Made by a program: the position numbers and the translations under genes. Positions 1 to 11,193 of a DNA stretch of 64,000 nucleotides are shown here, piece by piece. The number at the start of each line of letters is the position of its first letter. Position 1 is the first letter of the stretch. The DNA is from Puccinia triticina (Eukaryota; Basidiomycota; Pucciniomycetes; Pucciniales; Pucciniaceae): contig NC_070563.1 of NCBI RefSeq assembly GCF_026914185.1, positions 1,488,001 through 1,552,000 on the forward strand, written 5' to 3'. The notes below the pieces were generated by a model. The model did not search any database and had not been told where the DNA came from. It saw only the letters and a program-made list of their open reading frames with translations.

Positions 1-345
1 ACTCGTGAACATGATTTACTTGAAAGTTGACCACATGCGCCAATGACTTGAAAACCAATAACAAGTCACCCCAAGAGTTCTTCACAAATGTCTTGAGGTA
101 TGCATGGCCTGATTCAACCCTTGATGTTTTTAAGTTTTGGAGGTGAGGGTACTGACATGCCCATGCAACAACAAACAGATCTTTCACCGGAAGTATGTTT
201 TTATTGAGATATTCCATGACAGCCAGACGAGTCAACAGGAATTGCTTCAAATTAGTGATCCGCTCCTCGTAAATTGCATCCAATGTGGAACTACTCTTGG
301 GATAAATAGAGCTGGAGAGGGAATGGTGCTTTAATGGGCTGCCTC
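1..345 (-). pseudogene. copia-type retrotransposon, integrase region (fragment, runs off window)
   Basis: Reading the minus strand gives an open stretch with blocks such as LKHHSLSSSIYPKSSSTLDA and then, after a shift of frame, GHAYLKTFVKNSWGDLL followed by VFKSLAHVVNFQVN. The spacing and wording resemble the GAG-pre-integrase linker and integrase core of Ty1/copia elements (the part around 'HxYLKTF...FKSLAHVV'). It lies downstream of the gag and protease pieces on the same strand, in the order expected for copia. At least one frameshift is needed, so it is not functional. No reverse transcriptase is visible because the window starts here. Family assignment is fair, exact borders are not. Confidence 0.5.
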
Positions 346-739
346 TCTGGGAACAAGAAAAAGATATAAGAGTGTGGACTCTTACGGAAAGGTGTGGCTA
401 TAGAGGATTCTTGAGGTATGTCTTGAGGATTACTTTTCTACTAATCTAATATTTTGTACACAGATATCAAGCTTGTCCAATCTGATTTATTGGCATAAGC
501 AAGGCTAATGATAGGTGACCAGTGATCTGAATTACTTTAACAGGATCTGATGGAGAACAAATGAAGAGGAAAACAACCCAGTTTATATACACAAGAAAGA
601 GGAGCCATGAGGAAAAAAGGATAACCTGAAGGGAAGCATAGAACATTCTAATTATATAGGATGAAACAGCCATGTGGTCAGAGTAGTGGGTCAAGGAGTC
701 ACATGATGGTGTAATAGTGGGTGGAGATGATGCCATCTT

Positions 740-1045
740 CTGGGGGCTATGGTGCAATCTTCCTAGTTGGAGGAGGTGATATGTGAGACATAACAGGGGT
801 AGAATCTTGAGATGAATACAGAGAAAGAGTTCCACTCATGTGAGTAGATGCACCGGAATCAAGGAGAATCTTCCCATCGCCAACTTCTGGAATGTCAAGT
901 TGTCGAAGTCGATTGTTCTTGCCAAAAGGCCGATCCGGTGGTAGGTAGTTCAATCCTGGGTTATTGTGACCTTTGGGGGGAGGTCCTATTTCACCCAACT
1001 CAACATCTTCCCAGAACAGGCAACAATTGTTATACCAATGTCTGT
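740..1045 (-). pseudogene. copia-type aspartic protease remnant
   Basis: The minus-strand frame at 747-998 holds ILLDSGASTHMSG, the catalytic DSGA motif of the retropepsin of Ty1/copia Gag-Pol. Just upstream, a Cys/Phe-rich stretch and KGHNNPGL look like a decayed CCHC zinc knuckle. The frame differs from the gag frame (1152-2054), so the polyprotein is broken by at least one frameshift. Confidence 0.75.
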
Positions 1046-1151
1046 CTTGTTTACAGTAGTGTCATTTTGGGCCATATTTGACTTTGAGGTGCAGGCTGAG
1101 TGGATAGCCTCGATAAGCTGTTGCTTTCTTGATAGACAGATTTGGCTTTGG

Positions 1152-2054
1152 TCAAGCTGGTATTGCATTCTGGATGTTTGATGCAATGACTGGTGGCTGA
1201 TTGTATGGCGGGGAATTCCGCCAATGAGGTGGCGCATATTGACCAGTACTGTTGCATATAGCATTGATGGCGTCAAGTTCCATTGGTACATAGGAGTCTT
1301 CAGGGGCAGCCACTTTGTGTTGCGCTTTCCCAGTAGCAGCTTGAATCACAGTCATGACATCGTTGAGGCTGGACTCTGTTGACGCTTCCAACTTCTGACT
1401 GACAACAAACTCGAACGTCTTGGGGTCAATCCCAATGGGTGCCGCAAAACTACTCTGAAGAAACAAACCTCCAATTTCTTGCAGCGTAATCTTCAACTCG
1501 ACAATCTCAGCCCACACTCTGCTCCAGGTTGCTAGATCTTGGTCGGTGCCAGCGGCATGGTGTCCAATAAGTGTAGAAAACTGGCCGATCAGGTCAAGTT
1601 TATGCTGTTGGTCTGAGTGATTGCGTTGACTTTTGAGGTTCTTGAATATCTTCCACGGATCATCAGAGTTGGTCCCATTGATGATGTTGAGCAGGGGTGT
1701 TTCAATTGTTGATCTGAGTAGACAGGCTATTGCGGCTTGGTCCTTGGTTGATCGCAACTTGAAGTTAGATTCTTTCAAAGTAAATGTGCCTTTGTTCTTG
1801 AATACATATTTCAGAGTCCTGTTGAGTTCCCAATCCCAAGCCTTAAAATTAGCTTTTCCTTTCACCAAGCGGGTCTTTTTTGGATTGTGCATGAAATGCA
1901 AATCAAGCAGCTTCTTGTGGAAGCTATTCAGGACGCTGTTCCCATTATAAACATTGGCTTGATGTGTGGGTTGTGGGATGAGGAGAGTTAGCCAATTGAT
2001 CTTGTCTTTTAGTCTGAAATAATCTTCAGCAGTTGGTTGAGCTGCCATTTCCAT
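1152..2054 (-). pseudogene. copia-type Gag (300 aa, truncated C-terminus)
   Basis: A 300-aa minus-strand frame starts MEMAAQPTAEDYFRLKDKIN and carries KFKAWDWELNRTLKY-like and DDPWKIFKNLKSQRN blocks, typical of the UBN2/retrotran_gag region of fungal copia elements. It is followed downstream by the protease and integrase remnants on the same strand, and preceded by a possible LTR (2290-3146). The frame ends before the zinc knuckle and protease, so it is a decaying internal region, not a host gene. Confidence 0.75.
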
Positions 2055-2289
2055 GTCTGTTGAGGATGATTGAGTTGGTTATTCTATCTTATTGTATGAT
2101 TTTTTATTTGCTTCTTCGATTCTTCTGATTGTTTCCAATTGTTCTTTTTCTTTGACTTCTTTTTTAAATATGTTTTCTTTCTAAGGTTTCTCTGATAGTG
2201 TTCTCTTTTATTTCTTTAAGTTTTCCTCCTCATCCGACCATTCAGTAGTAGGTCTCCCGAAAAATGAACTTGACTCCCAATGACGATGC

Positions 2290-3146
2290 CACCAGTTATT
2301 TTGGCTTTTAACCTATATGATCCAAGAATGAGTCGTAGGGGATTCGGAGTGATAGCTTGTGGTAGGGTGGTTTTGAGAGTTCGCCAAGGGTTGGATTCTC
2401 GGCGGCGGTTTTGTTTTAATGATTCCGAGCTGATTTGAATGATTTGTCAAAGGGAAGGGGATTCGTAGAACTTGGAATCTTGACTCTGAAGATCAATAAG
2501 ATTTGATGGCGGATCAGAATGCCATGCTGCTCCCCTCCTCCAAGTTCTGCAAACTTGAACTCGGGGAGACAACATGTCACATACATTTCATCATATCCTT
2601 GCGCGCCGTGCACGTGCACACAAACACAAAACAAAGAGACAAGACAACAAAAACAAACCAACGCAACAGAACTCAACAGGATGAAAATAGAGTAGGAAGA
2701 AGAGGAAAAAAACCACAGCCTAGAGATGAGAAAGAGATGACACAACCAGAGAGAAGAAGCAGAGAAATAAATCAGATCCAAGGACAGGGAATAAAACCCA
2801 CAGCACAAGCTTGAGCCTTGAGGGTCTTGATCTTGAGTTTTGAGGCTTGAGACTGAGTTTTGGGTCTTGAGAAGAGCGCCGGTGAGATTAAAGAACTGAA
2901 ACTTCCTTTGACTACCGGTTTGCCCACCACACCGGATCAGCTGAGGATTGCTTGGTATTGGTCCAACTCTCAGTGAGGAAAGAGTGGGACCGGTGCCAGC
3001 GAGCTGAGTAGACTACATACAACAGGGGGCGCAGCCACAGTAGCTAGTAGACATGTGTACAAGATTGCATAACTCTAACTGATGAGATGAATAGAGTTAT
3101 GCTCTTGGTAAGTTTGTCATCTTGGTAATTGTAACTCCCAACACTG
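2290..3146 (-). repeat. candidate copia LTR (5' LTR of the minus-strand element)
   Basis: On the minus strand the segment starts TGTTGGGAGTTACAATTACC at 3146 and ends shortly before TGGTGGCATCG (near 2290), the position where a primer-binding site would stand ahead of gag. A segment with the same order of landmarks (CACCACAC, repeated CTTGA words, CA-rich GCGCGC tract, TGACATG) occurs at 45950-46735, which supports a dispersed LTR. The inner border is approximate and a clean CA end was not found. Confidence 0.5.
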
Positions 3147-4330
3147 TGGAAGACTGGGTTACAGATCTGCTTGAGCTAGGTTTGACAGCACCACCTTTTG
3201 AGAAAGTGCGCGCCAATGGGTGCCTTATCCCCGTGGCGACCCTCGCAAAAACCGCTGCAGCAGGCGGCTCCCGACGTCACCCATGGAGATATCCCCGCAG
3301 TTACCCCAAGGGAACCCCCGCAGACAGCTCAAGAATGCTGCTTGGGCCCCCGATCTCATGCAGAAGTGGGATGCGCGCACCCCGGTGCGCAGTGTGGTGC
3401 TCCATTCCAAACCATAAGTAGTATTTTATTGCTTTCCTTTACATATATTCATCATTACATTACCCGTTTCCCCATAACCCTTCACAAATACCTCATTAAT
3501 AATGCATATTCAGATTCTACGCTAAATTTCACCTATAGTCACTCATACATAGTACCTCCTTATCTTCAATGGTTCAGTAGTTATAGAGGATATAAGACTT
3601 ACAGAAAACCTACAGTCTTCATTAGTTACAATACTCATTTCATTAGTAACTTACTTGAATCATTTCATTACATTCTTTTTACAGATATATTCTCACATAC
3701 TAAACCCTTTACATACATTACTCATTATGTACTATGGCTACTGTACACATTACATCATTGGATCTGTGCTTACCTCTTTCAGTAGTTACAAGTTGTTACT
3801 CTGTTCACATCACTTTCCCCATTTGTACAATCTTTTATTCCCATAGCCAAAACCTTTCCCCATTTGTACAACCTTCCTTCCCATAGCCAGAACTCCTCAT
3901 TGTCTGTGCGCATTCTCCTTTCATATAAGAACTGTCCTTCCCCCCTCACTTGTACCTCATGCAGAATTTATAGAGAATATTAGATACATAAATTATAGTG
4001 CCCATTCTCATCAACCCATTGCCATTGAATCATTGCCAATTTCTTTCACCCTTCAACCATTGCCCCAACCCTCTCATCCTCAGTAGTCAGTAGTCAGCTC
4101 ATAGTACTAGCTCCTAAGATCAAGTAGAAATCAGCCACACCTTTTCTTTCTTTTTCTTAGTGTTACTCTCATCCCCTCAGCATTAGTCAGGAAGGCAGCC
4201 TCATCAGCACCCTTGCATAGCTTACATTAGTACTAGTGTTGCTATCCATTTCCCTTCCAAGCTCTATTCTCCCCTTTGAGTAGTTCCACAGCGGGTGCGA
4301 GGCGCCCACAGATCGGCGCGCAACCCTACT
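3147..4330. repeat. gene-free stretch with a T/C-rich LTR-like repeat (about 3420-4290)
   Basis: No convincing gene. The T/C-rich part shares landmarks with 43668-44590 in the same orientation: a 'GAAATCAGCCACA' versus 'GAAGTCAGCCACA' block, followed 100-150 bp later by 'AAGCTC...GTTCCACA'. I read the two as divergent copies of one dispersed repeat, probably an LTR. The 3150-3420 part is GC-richer with ORFs in several frames and no recognisable protein. Confidence 0.4.
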
Positions 4331-4696
4331 GGTGAGTTAAAAACTGGCTAAAATTGCAAGTGCGCAGCGTGCGCAAAATTTCTGGTGGGACAATAAAGAA
4401 ATTCTGGTTAAATCCAATGGTGAACCCCCCTGTTGAATATTCATTGCTCAATCAATGCAACCAGCGACTTTGTACCTGTTATGGCCTGGTTTTATACCTC
4501 TCTGGGGGAGAGTTGATGCCTGCTATGATTGTGTAGTCGGGTGGTAACTTTTCTTCCTTCCCCGGGGATTTGACAGTACCCTCTGATTGAATTTGTTGTC
4601 AGGGGAATCGCTCCGGGCCCCAGCTTGAAAGTTTGGAAACCGGAGCCAAAGCCAACAATGACCAAATTTTAAACTGTTGCTCAATGTTGGAGTTTG

Positions 4697-4854
4697 CTAT
4701 GAAGCGCCAGTTGGACCGCAGTGAGCATGTAGTGAGATGATGGGAGCAAGGGACACAAGCGGAAAAGATATTCACCTATGAAGCGCCAGTTGGACCGCAG
4801 TGAGCACGCAGTGAGATGATGGGAGCAAGGGACACAAGCGGAAAAGATATTCAC
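4697..4854. repeat. 79-bp direct tandem duplication (two copies)
   Basis: CTATGAAGCGCCAGTTGGAC begins at 4697 and again at 4776; the copies differ at about two positions (CATGTAG versus CACGCAG). This is a recent tandem duplication. The surrounding 4331-5228 has no gene that I can support. Confidence 0.9.
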
Positions 4855-5231
4855 CTATTGAGGTGAGAGGTGAGGATGACCAATAAGAGTGAGGAAAAAG
4901 AAAAGAAAAAGAACATAAACAAGCTCAGGTGATTGGTCTAGATACAACAAGGTTTAGCCCTAAGTTCAGTATATACACAATCCACTGAGTTCCCCTTTTC
5001 CTTCACTTGGTACCCCCTTTCCTCCTGATGAGTGAGTGTTGCTGAACTGTCACATTTGCATTGTGATACAACCAAGCTACTGTTCACTAAAAAGACAAGA
5101 CAAGAAGTTGGACCAAAGCCTGGGATTGATACTTCTAACCAATCAGTTGAGGATGGCTTTAGGATGTCTTGAGCTCTGGAAACGAGAATACATACTGTAA
5201 GGGGAGATCAACTTTACCTCATATCCTGTTA

Positions 5232-5526
5232 GGGATACTTGGTAAAATATGCGGGATATCCAGTATGAATCCTTTTGTTTTTTGAAATGTGTTTTTGGAT
5301 TTCTTTAAACTTTGTTTGAATTTTCTGTAACATTTCTGTAAAGTCTTCACCTTTCTGTAACCTTTCTGTAAGTTTTCTGCAAGTTATTAACTTTTCTGTA
5401 ACTTTTCTCCAAATGAGTAGTCCTCCTGTCATAGTTCTGTAAGTTACAGAAAATATACAGAAACCAAGAAAGATCTTTTTTGAAAAAAAAGTTTTATACT
5501 GGATATCCCTGGTATTTTACCAAGTA
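5232..5526. mobile_element. AT-rich MITE-like element with inverted ends, split by the 5527-11185 insertion
   Basis: The left end GGGATACTTGGTAAAATA... GGGATATCCAGTAT (5230-5270) is mirrored at 5495-5526 (ATACTGGATATCCC...TATTTTACCAAGTA). The inside is made of iterated CTTTTCTGTAA words. The right side continues after the 5.66-kb element as GTATCCCCTG (11191-11200), so this element was the target of the later insertion. Confidence 0.7.
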
Positions 5527-6189
5527 CACCTGTGGCCACTACCTACTAGTATAGTATACCGAGGCATGTAGGGGTTGTTTAATACACGCTTGAGGGTGTT
5601 TTTCAGTGTGCGGTTCCAGCAACTCCAAAATCCCCAAAACTCCAGGACTCCAAAAATCTGGTCAGCCAAAAATCATTGAAGTCACTGGGGTCATATGATC
5701 CCCGTACACCAACCCGCTCATAGCACATCACCCCTGTCATTGCACCTAAATATGTACATACCTTGGCACTTTGTCGACACACACTACTGGATCACCCGGA
5801 TCAGTAACCACGAGTATATCAAGTGTGCATATTGTCTTTAACCATTAAAAGTACAGAAAATGTATCTACAACCAGAACGCTACATAACTCACCCATAACA
5901 AAAACGGAACCCTCTTGAGATCATTCCAATCTCAATACCCAATCCGCTCGCCACAAGATCCAAATCAGCACTCCGGCAAACTTTTCATCACATTTGTTTG
6001 CTATCTGAAGTGTTTTGTATTCCTCATTTTCTCCATTGAATACAACGTTACTATGAATAGAATGGATTCATGGAAAAAACTTTGGGCAAATTGAAGCCAT
6101 GATTGATGCATGCAATACATAAGTGCTTTTTAAGAAAAAAATAAATCAAGAGAACAGTCTACTAATCATGAGTACGACTAAAGAAGAGT

Positions 6190-7112
6190 AGTGCTAGACA
6201 ATACTATTCATGTTAATTGCTGTCTTCTCCTGCCTCCACAGCAGTACGATCTGGATCCACAGAAGCTTCATCATTATCCACTTCAGTCACAGATTTCTTT
6301 TGAACTAGGTCGAACGATGTTGGGCCTGTCCTTGCAACGTTACAGCCGCGTTCAAAAAGGCGACCAAAGCTGATCAAAGTGCCAGCTAAACCAGGAACAT
6401 GCAGCGCTTTGAGCTTGAGATGGTACCGTCGTTAGCGATAAGCGTGACATAGCCTTCTCCCACCGATTCAAGGTGATTACCGTCCGCGAGTGCAATTTGC
6501 GTAGATCTTTTGCGGTAGCCAGTGAAACGAGACTTGTCACTGAACATGTGATGGCTCGCTCCACTGTCCAGGAAGCAGACATCATTCGATTTTACTGCTG
6601 ATAATGCCTTGCGGATGCAAAGAAGTCCGCTGCTGGTTGTACTGATAGAGGACGAGTCGTGCTGATCGTCGTCGTCACTGGCCGGCTCCTTGATGGTGGC
6701 AGATTTAGCGGTAGGTTTCTTATTCTTCAATGCTCGGCATTTCTTTTCAGAATGATTGGTGTCCGGATTGTGTACCCCTGGTGTGCAAAACGGCGCCGGG
6801 TTCGATGCGGCCAAGGCGGATTCTTGCTGTTGTTGATTGCAGTGGCGTGAAGGGATGATGAGATCGAACCGGTGCGTTCATCGTCGAAGGCCTGTTTAAC
6901 CATTTGGAGGGTGATCGGCCTCTTGTTAAACAGACTGGCTTTAAGTCGTCGGGAAGTTTGTTGAGAATGATCTCGACGAGTAAAGATTCTTTGATGTCTG
7001 CTTCTTTTGGCGACCCGTATTGGGATTGAAAAAGATGCAAACCCAGGGGGCTGAAATGTTGAAAGAAACAGGTGGCAAGCCCAAGTATATTGAATTCTTT
7101 GTTCTTGAACAT
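6190..7112 (-). pseudogene. copia-type gag-protease relic, frameshifted
   Basis: Minus-strand pieces in three frames give, in order: a Gag tail (LVEIILNKLPDDLKP, then LQMVKQAFDDERTGS), a CCHC-like knuckle (FCTPG...HSEKKC), the protease motif VCFLDSGASHHMFSD with ALADGNHLESVGEG, and a post-protease stretch LAGTLISFGRLFERGC. This is the order of a Ty1/copia Gag-PR. At least two frameshifts make it dead. It is not the same lineage as the relic at 1-2054 (different protease neighbourhood). It lies inside the 5527-11185 element, so it inserted or was picked up there. Confidence 0.75.
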
Positions 7113-7199
7113 ACATCAAAAAATAATCCATTATATTACTTCCATTGAAAACAAAAAAATGAAAAAAGTGACAAAAAACGTACAACACAATCCATACGC

Positions 7200-7386
7200 A
7201 GGGTGTTCAAAGTTGAATTGCGTTAAATAATAAATCCATAAAGTTATAAACCTTCAAGCTGAAAAATGTACCACCCAAACACTCAAAGGAGAGTGATAAA
7301 TCTTAAATGGCACCTACAAAATCAGAACACAAACACTTCATGATTTTATGATTTAATAAAAGTATGATTTCAACTTTGAACACCCT
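7200..7386. mobile_element. 187-bp MITE with 18-bp perfect inverted ends
   Basis: AGGGTGTTCAAAGTTGAA (7200-7217) is exactly mirrored at 7369-7386. Short pieces of the same end (CTTTGAACACC) recur near 38570 and 39200, next to Tc1/mariner transposase remains, suggesting a mariner-related MITE. No clear target duplication was seen. Confidence 0.75.
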
Positions 7387-7578
7387 TACTATCATTAAAA
7401 TTCCTGATTGTGTCAACAACTCAATTTTTTGTGCAGCATTTCCCCAGGAGGGGTCTGCGGAAAACACAACATTAGGGACTTTTAATAAAAGGCTTCTGTT
7501 GGGAAGACAATAATCATAGCAATGCCAATCATTGCCTCCCAGTTGTCTGTGGATTCTGCCAGACATGCAGGCTCTTCT

Positions 7579-7691
7579 CACTGTGAAAAAAACTCAAGAA
7601 ACTGCTGCCAGTTGACATTCAATATTACAAAGGCGCCTTTGTAATATTTCATGTCAACTAGCAGCAGTTTCTTGAGTTTTTTTTCACAGTG
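7579..7691. mobile_element. 113-bp fold-back MITE, CACTA-type ends, 3-bp duplication TCT
   Basis: The element is almost one single hairpin: CACTGTGAAAAAAACTCAAG at the left is mirrored at the right, meeting at a central AAAGGCGCCTTT. TCT flanks both sides (7576-7578, 7692-7694). CACTG ends with a 3-bp duplication are the hallmarks of CACTA (EnSpm) elements. A related 247-bp copy lies at 49773-50019. Confidence 0.85.
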
Positions 7692-8192
7692 TCTGTACCC
7701 TTTTTATATTGTGATACCAAACAAAGAGAATTTATGATTCACTAGGCAGATCCGCAGCCACAGATTTCCCTAGTGAATCATAAATGCATAAATGTAGATT
7801 CATGAATTTAACAAATGTAGATTCATGAACTTATTTTGGCTGAAATTATGTACGCATGTACCTGCCAAAGTCACTTATGATTTCATGTTTTTGCATACAT
7901 ACAGGGGTGGCACTGCAGAAATTAACTGCTTGGACCAGGCTGTCCAAGCAGATGTTGGACAGAGTTTGTCTGACCAGTTCCGCAATTTTCCAGGTCTGGA
8001 TTGCGGAACTCCACAATGACAGTTACACCCAATTGAGTCCCTTGAACCCCAGGAACAATAGGGGGCTCAGGGCAGGTACGGGAAAGCGGTACATGGGTAC
8101 AAATTTTGTCTGTAATATTCCCGCTGTCTCTGGAATATTCCCTCTGTCTGCAGTGCCCAGCCACAGCCCAGCCTAGACCCACACAATGTGTT

Positions 8193-8425
8193 TAAAAATT
8201 GTATTTTTTGTGGGAGGAGTGAAAAGAATTCTGTCAGTGCAAAATAAAAACTATACACTTCTGCAGTTGTGTCTGATATTCTGAGAAAAATTATAAAATG
8301 TATTCTCATGGATGTATTCAAAAATTGTTTTTTGGGAGGAGTGGACAAAATTCTGTCAGAGCCAAAAAACTATATACTTGTGCAGTTGTGTCTGATACTG
8401 TTAGAAAAATTATAAAAAATATTCT
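8193..8425. repeat. two tandem ~120-bp direct repeats
   Basis: Both copies run from AAAAATTGT through GGGAGGAGTG, a TTCTGTCAG block and GCAGTTGTGTCTGATA to AAAAATTATAAAA. Copy one ends near 8304 and copy two near 8425. The rest of 7695-8552 has no gene I can support; it lies downstream of the HMG-box-like gene. Confidence 0.8.
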
Positions 8426-8552
8426 ATTGGAGAGAAATGGCTGTAATAGTTTGAAAGAAGTTGTTTATATGAATTAATGATACCTAGGAAGCAAGTGTTG
8501 GGCAGAGGAAGGACTACAAAAATGTGAGAAATAAAAAGATAGGTTGCAATAA

Positions 8553-10626
8553 TTATTCTGTATTGCCGCTGTTTCCCTCCTCGCCCTCATCCTCAAAGCC
8601 TTTGTTTGCTTCCTCTTGCTCATCTTCATCCTCCTCGTCACTGCCTTTGCCGGAGTTATCCAAGTCAGAAGTGTTGGAAGGACCAAGCTTGCGTTTTTTC
8701 TTGGGGGGCGCTTTTTGTTTCCTCTTAGACTTCAGTGGATTCAAGATTCCATCGCATTTACCTACAGAAACTATGGTTGGCTCTGTGTTGACCTCAAGAT
8801 CTTGGCCATCAATATTGAGACCCACTTCAGGGGCAGGTGGGCCAATGAGCTGGACCCAATCTTGCTCCAACGCTTCAACAACCAATTGGGCATGCTTATC
8901 TCCCATGTCCCCCGGTTGCTTACAGAAGTGCTGGGGGGTAACGCCAATGTCGTTGTCTTTCACTTGCAAACCAACTTTGAGTTTGGCAAGCCTCCATTGA
9001 GTACGAGTACCAGGCCAGCCTTTGACCCATTGGCCGTGCGTCGCTTTTTCTTGATAGATGCAGAGTGAATGTGGTCAGCATTTTAAAGACAAAAGACACC
9101 ATTCTCAATGAAGATCTTCTTACCGATGGCAGAATTCAGTTTTGCTTGGATGAATTCGATGTTGGCCTCCTTCTCTCCTTTGTTGTATTTCGTGAAGAGC
9201 TGCCTGGGCCTGCTCTGTGCGCGGGTCCTCTTCTTTGTTACAACCGGTGGTGGTTCTTTGCCTGTTATCTTCTTGATAACGGACTGGCCTCTAAGGAAAT
9301 CGATGAAATTCACAACTGGATCATCTTCGGTTGAGTACATATCCAGGAAAAATTCGCCAAGATGACTGCCGCCGCTGAACTTCAGAGTGGCATCTTTGCC
9401 TCGCGATCCAACAACCAGAAAGCCTTTGGTACCAAACCTTTGGCTGAGATTTCTCAACTTTTTTTCAAAGAGAAAATGAAGGATCAGTCGCAAAATAAAA
9501 AGATGACAGAATGAATTAGATAACTAACATCTGTAACAACCTTTCGAGCCCAGCGATCGGAATCAAAGGTCGGTGATTTTTGCTTCTTAAGTAAGGAAGT
9601 GGAGGTGTTTTCATCTTCGTTCTGATTGATGTCATTAGCGGGGTCAGGCGCATCCAAAAACAATTCCACATAGTCGGGATCTTTCCACTTCTTCTGAGCA
9701 GCAGGATCTAGTAGCTTCCAAAGTCTACCGCATTCACGCTTGCGATCGTCGGGATGCATGTTTTCTGAAAGTATAAAAATATGACTGAGTGACTTCCTAA
9801 GCTCAAAAAACAATTGATTTAATTAGAACTCACGGTCGTTGAAAGCCTTGCTAGCAACCGGATCGTACTTGCAGAACGTGTTGTAGTTGGTCAAGCCTTT
9901 GGGATTTGAACCTAACCCAACGTACTTTAAACACGGTGCAATTTCTAGCTTGTTCTTGTATGCAATTAGATAAAGCTGCCGCTGATACTCCCTGTAAGCA
10001 GAGTTAAGCTCAAGCTCGTTCTCACTTGTGAGTCGACAGTATTTAGCATTTTGCGCAACGAGTTTGATGAGCTGGTTGAGTTCCATGTGATTGGCTTTCT
10101 TGAACAGGCTGGCTGCAGTCTTTGCGCGCGGAGGAGGCTTTGGTTTGGAGATTTCAGGGTTTGGCCGAGATGTCGTATCGTTGTTGTGGCTGGTGTTGAA
10201 GTTGTATGTCAAGGTGGAGCGCGTCATGGGGTCTACGGTGTTTGAGGTAGATGGAGGACGCTCTATGGGTAAACCAGGTTGGCGAGTCTGATGCACAGGC
10301 GAACAGTCCTGAGTTAGTGGAGCCGGTCCTGGTGGCGGGAAAGGGGCTAGCTCGGTTGTATCATGGGTTGAATGTGATCGCATTCCAAAGGTGCTTTGGG
10401 GGTTTATCTGACTGAGGTCGCTGAGGCCTCCATACTGCGCGTCCAGGTGAGGGTTCGATTGTTGGTATGAGCCATGATAGTATTGAGATGAATTGTTTGA
10501 GTAATTAGGATTTGTTTCGAATCAATTGGACGAGTTGTATTCAAGGTAAGAGGATTCTAATGGTCGAAATCCATCGTCCAGACGAAGCGAGGATGGACAT
10601 TCAGATGAGTATCCAAAGATGTCCAT
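8553..10626 (-). CDS. HMG-box-like nuclear protein, four exons, one in-frame stop; cargo of a TIR element
   Basis: Exons 10626-9834, 9764-9529, 9457-9124 and 9049-8553 join in phase (introns GTGAGT..CAG, GTTAGT..AAG, GTAAGA..AAG) to 619 codons. Residues about 250-300 have an HMG-box pattern spanning the first junction: LTNYNTFCK, then HPDDRKRECGRLWKLLDPAAQ and KKWKDPDY (compare the YNxFxK...LGxxWKxLxxxxKxxW pattern of HMG boxes). The C-terminus has a basic nuclear-localisation type cluster (KSKRKQKAPPKKKRKLG) and then an acidic tail (SDEEDEDEQEE), as in many HMG proteins. Codon 35 is TGA (10522-10524) in an otherwise open exon, so this copy may be a young pseudogene or start at a downstream ATG (10383). 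It sits centrally in the 5527-11185 element. DNA binding and a role in transposition are inference. Confidence 0.7.
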
Positions 10627-11193
10627 TTGAAATGGAGGTAGCGTTTAGTTCTTGTTAGTCAAAAAAATACGCAGCGTAGAATTGATTGATCTGAATACAA
10701 GCGGAAAAAATAACTCAAGTTTGAATTAGCTACCGTTCTGGTTTAATTATGGGGAGGATATGACTTACACAATTATCGACAATGTTGGACTTCGACCGGG
10801 TGAAATTATTGTTGAATGGCTAAGGCAAATGGTAGACAGACTTGCAAATGGGTACAGTGGATTATAATGTCACAGTTATGTGCGTGTAATGTCACAGCTA
10901 TAATGTGTGCTCTAACGCAACCGGTGATCCGATGGTGTGTGGTCCGTCGGAGCAAGTGCCGCAATTGGTGTGATGACGGGGGTGATGTGCTGTAAGCGGG
11001 TTGGGTACGGGGATCATATGACCCCAGTGACTTCGATGATTTTTGGGTGACCAGATTTTTGGAGTCCTGGAGTTTTGGGGATTTTGGAGTTGCTGAAACC
11101 GCACACTGAAAAACACCCTCAAGTGTGCATTAAACGACCCCTACATGCCTTGGTATACTATACTAGTAGGTAGTGGCCACAGGTGACCAAGTA

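Larger units (their letters stand above)
5527..11185. mobile_element. 5.66-kb DNA transposon with ~230-bp inverted repeats and 8-bp target duplication
   Basis: The element starts CACCTGTGGCCACTACC at 5527 and ends with its reverse complement at 11185. The flanks are the same 8 bp, ACCAAGTA (5519-5526 and 11186-11193). The inverted repeats stay alignable for about 230 bp (5527-5757 against 10955-11185). An 8-bp duplication fits hAT, KDZ or some Mutator-like elements; such long ends are unusual for hAT. No transposase is recognisable. The main resident gene is the HMG-box-like gene at 8553-10626; a copia relic and two MITEs are also inside. Either a non-autonomous element with cargo, or an element whose own mobility protein I do not recognise. 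Confidence 0.8.

Noticed and set aside
2416..2808. 130-aa minus-strand ORF rich in hydrophobic residues
   Set aside because: Falls within the candidate copia LTR and has the same composition artefact as 45793-46461.
3198..3785. 195-aa plus-strand ORF
   Set aside because: Its first half shifts frame relative to other open frames and its second half is T/C-rich LTR-like repeat; no family.
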